Origin: Syntrophomonadaceae bacterium
GTDB taxonomy: Bacteria > Bacillota > Dethiobacteria > DTU022
DNA: 6,746 nucleotides
Assembly: GCA_003552365.1 (NCBI GenBank)
Contig: PUKR01000021.1
Coordinates: forward strand, 1-6,746
Reading direction: 5' to 3'
Shown: piece by piece, positions 5,747 to 6,746 of the stretch
Numbering within the stretch: the first letter of the stretch is position 1
Layout: every line of letters starts with the position of its first letter
Made by a program: the position numbers and the translations under genes
The notes under the pieces: generated by a model
What the model saw: the letters and a program-made list of their open reading frames with translations, nothing else
Database searches by the model: none
Told to the model about the DNA's origin: nothing

Positions 5747-5968
5747 CTACTCGGCGTCGTCGTCGGGGTCGAGGTACGCGAAGAACACGGGTCGGGCGTC
5801 GTCGTCGAGGTACGTCGCTCGGATGTCCTCGACGGCGTCGCGGTCCTCCGTCGCCTCGCCGCGGCCGTTGAGCCATGCGACGACGACGCGCTTCGCCTCA
5901 CCGGGGACGCCGGGGAGCGGGAGTTCGTCGGCGGGATAGTTACCGGGTCGGATGAGTCGTGCGGTCAT
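5747..5968 (-). CDS. Small acidic unknown protein (73 aa)
   Basis: The start is ATG at 5968-5966, overlapping the TGA of the preceding gene as ATGA, with GGGGA seven bases upstream. The stop is TAG at 5749-5747. It begins MTARLIRPGNYPADELPLPG, has a strand-like KRVVVAWLNGRG (26-37), and ends in a strongly acidic tail (AYLDPDDDAE). No Cys, signal peptide or membrane helix is present. No family was recognised. The tight overlap says it is translated with the Cys-rich protein. Residues 49-56 (IRATYLDD) repeat, at DNA and protein level, the N-terminus of that neighbour. It might be a minor head or regulatory protein, but nothing in the sequence decides this. Confidence 0.7.
   Translation of the reverse strand: MTARLIRPGNYPADELPLPGVPGEAKRVVVAWLNGRGEATEDRDAVEDIRATYLDDDARPVFFAYLDPDDDAE
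5801..5824 (-). repeat. Coding micro-repeat copy 1 (pairs with 6208-6231)
   Basis: Of 24 bases, 22 match 6208-6231, including 17 in a row (5801-5817). It encodes IRATYLDD, residues 49-56 of the 73-residue protein. Confidence 0.6.
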
Positions 5969-6234
5969 CGGACGTCCCCTTCGTTGTAGGCGCGGATCGC
6001 GTCGGCGCAGGACCGGCAGGACACGCTGTAGACGCTCGCCGAGCCGGTGACGCGCTGAACGCGGACCGCCGGCGCCGCGTCGCGACAGGTCTCGCAGACC
6101 GGGTCGACGGCGTGACAGCGGACGGCGCCGTCGCGGTCGAACGTCGGGTGCGTGAGCGCGTGATCGCCGCAGCGGCAGTAGGCGAGGCGCCCGTCCCGCT
6201 CGGCCATGTCGTCGAGGTACGTCGTACGGATCAT
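5965..6234 (-). CDS. Small Cys/His-rich, probable zinc-binding protein (89 aa)
   Basis: The start is ATG at 6234-6232, seven bases after GGAGGG in the repeated leader; the stop is TGA at 5967-5965, shared as ATGA with the next gene. Eight Cys and three nearby His are ordered as C20-x-C22, H25, H29, C40-H41, C47-xx-C50 and C73-xx-C76. This is the pattern of one or two zinc ribbons or knuckles. The N-terminus is MIRTTYLDDMAERDGRLAYC. Such proteins may bind nucleic acid or protein partners. In a head gene cluster it could be a minor structural, assembly or regulatory protein, but no named family was recognised. It is the first gene after a possible promoter and hairpin. Confidence 0.75.
   Translation of the reverse strand: MIRTTYLDDMAERDGRLAYCRCGDHALTHPTFDRDGAVRCHAVDPVCETCRDAAPAVRVQRVTGSASVYSVSCRSCADAIRAYNEGDVR
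6208..6231 (-). repeat. Coding micro-repeat copy 2 (pairs with 5801-5824)
   Basis: This encodes IRTTYLDD, residues 2-9 of the Cys-rich protein, and matches 5801-5824 at 22 of 24 bases. Part of it (6216-6230) also matches 3188-3202 in the 71-residue gene at 14 of 15 bases, where it again encodes RTTY. Confidence 0.6.
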
Positions 6235-6252
6235 CGGGTGTCCCTCCCGTAG
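6230..6252 (-). repeat. Leader module L, copy 2 (pairs with 3223-3245)
   Basis: This is the second copy of the identical 23-base leader that carries the ribosome-binding site and ATG of the Cys-rich gene. Confidence 0.9.
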
Positions 6253-6313
6253 TCGAGGACGGTCGTCTACCGGGACTGTACCCGGTCGTGTCGGGCGCGT
6301 CGACCTCGGGTCG
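6253..6313 (-). promoter_or_regulatory. Leader before the Cys-rich gene, hairpin and possible promoter
   Basis: This short gap holds a 6-bp inverted repeat, ACCGGG at 6269-6274 against CCCGGT at 6281-6286, around a 6-base loop. On the minus strand the loop reads TACAGT, a -10-like hexamer about 40 bases before the ATG. An operator overlapping a -10 box is one reading; a small RNA hairpin is another. No convincing -35 was found. Confidence 0.25.
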
Positions 6314-6746
6314 TCATCGTCCGACGTCGGTGAGGTCCCAGCCGAGTTCGTCGGCGACCTCCTCGACGGCGGCGGCGCGCTCGGGGAAGATGTCCTCGAA
6401 CCGGACGCGCTTCGCGGCGCGCTCGCCTACGCCGTTGTGCCGCTTCGAGTGAACGTAGAGGCGCCAAGTTTCCGCCCAATCCTCGATGCCGCGCGGCGCG
6501 CTCGCGGCGTAGTCGGTGACCGCCGGCGCGCGGTCAGGCTGCTCGGAGTCGAACTTCGGCCCACCCCATTCGCCGTAGCCGTCGGTGGCGATGTCATGCG
6601 TCATCCCGTCGTCTTGCCGAAGGAAGTCGAGGTCGGCGCGCGCCTCTACCTCGGCGTCGGTGAGGTCCCGTGACGGCGCGGTCTGAAGCCGCGTGATCCG
6701 CTCGGCGTCGCGGCGGGCGGCGTCCTGTAGGACGCGCGGCGCGTCC
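6314..6746 (-). CDS. C-terminal part of an unknown phage protein (cut by right edge, 143 aa visible)
   Basis: The frame is open from the right edge to TGA at 6316-6314. Reading starts with the first full codon at 6745. The first ATG is at 6604-6602 but has no good ribosome-binding site. The 47 codons upstream of it keep the strong G/C third-position bias of a real gene and read sensibly (AARRDAERITRLQTAPSRDL), so the gene probably begins outside the window. A separate 96-residue gene starting at 6604 is the alternative. The C-terminal part has YGEWGGPKF, GIEDWAETWRLYVHSKRH and RVRFEDIFPERAAAVEEVAD, a Trp-rich helical pattern without a family I can name. Gene order suggests a portal-side or MuF-like head protein or a small accessory protein; this is inference only. 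Confidence 0.65.
   Translation of the reverse strand, partial: DAPRVLQDAARRDAERITRLQTAPSRDLTDAEVEARADLDFLRQDDGMTHDIATDGYGEWGGPKFDSEQPDRAPAVTDYAASAPRGIEDWAETWRLYVHSKRHNGVGERAAKRVRFEDIFPERAAAVEEVADELGWDLTDVGR

Noticed and set aside
5751..5830. Repetitive CGTCGTCGTCG runs considered as a possible CRISPR or iteron array
   Set aside because: The runs are short, have no regular spacers, and lie in codons for Asp-rich stretches. They are a codon-usage effect.
6267..6479. Minus-strand 70-codon frame overlapping the right-edge gene
   Set aside because: It is an Arg-rich shadow of the better frame at 6314-6746, without start signal.

Overview
The window looks like the head-morphogenesis segment of a tailed phage or prophage from a very GC-rich bacterium, most likely an actinobacterium. 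By eye roughly seven bases in ten are G or C. Every convincing gene lies on the minus strand, so the module reads from right to left. The assignment rests on a recognisable HK97-fold major capsid protein, a capsid-maturation protease of the type common in actinobacteriophages, and strong GGAGG ribosome-binding sites with ATG or GTG starts. The proteins are rich in Asp/Glu and Arg and almost lack Lys. That fits an extreme-GC host and may also hint at a salty habitat, which is only inference.

Layout in transcription order: the 3' part of a gene cut by the right edge (6746-6314, function unknown, in the slot where a portal-side protein would be expected); a leader with a small hairpin and a repeated ribosome-binding module; a Cys/His-rich 89-residue protein (6234-5965); a 73-residue acidic protein overlapping it by ATGA (5968-5747); a leader; a 715-residue fusion of a 2H phosphoesterase domain to a prohead protease (5665-3518); a 53-residue CNCGK-type protein overlapping it by 11 bases (3528-3367); about 140 noncoding bases with stem-loops; a 71-residue protein (3227-3012); a good terminator-like hairpin and a probable separate leader; the major capsid protein with a built-in scaffold domain (2864-1086); a perfect 12-bp stem-loop; a 292-residue virion-associated protein (1011-133); and the first 39 codons of another gene (117-1), cut by the left edge.

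How it works together: the capsid protein carries its own N-terminal scaffold (delta-like) domain, which the protease would remove after prohead assembly. The 2H domain at the protease N-terminus is the most unusual coding feature. It places an RNA- or cyclic-nucleotide-phosphodiesterase-like fold on a protein that should enter the prohead.

The noncoding joints are unusually repetitive. Three different near-identical leader modules each occur twice in front of unrelated genes: 3223-3245 with 6230-6252, 114-144 with 1008-1038, and 2890-2910 with 5682-5702. They look like shared expression signals or recombination joints of a modular phage genome. No RNA gene, CRISPR array, insertion sequence or attachment site was seen.
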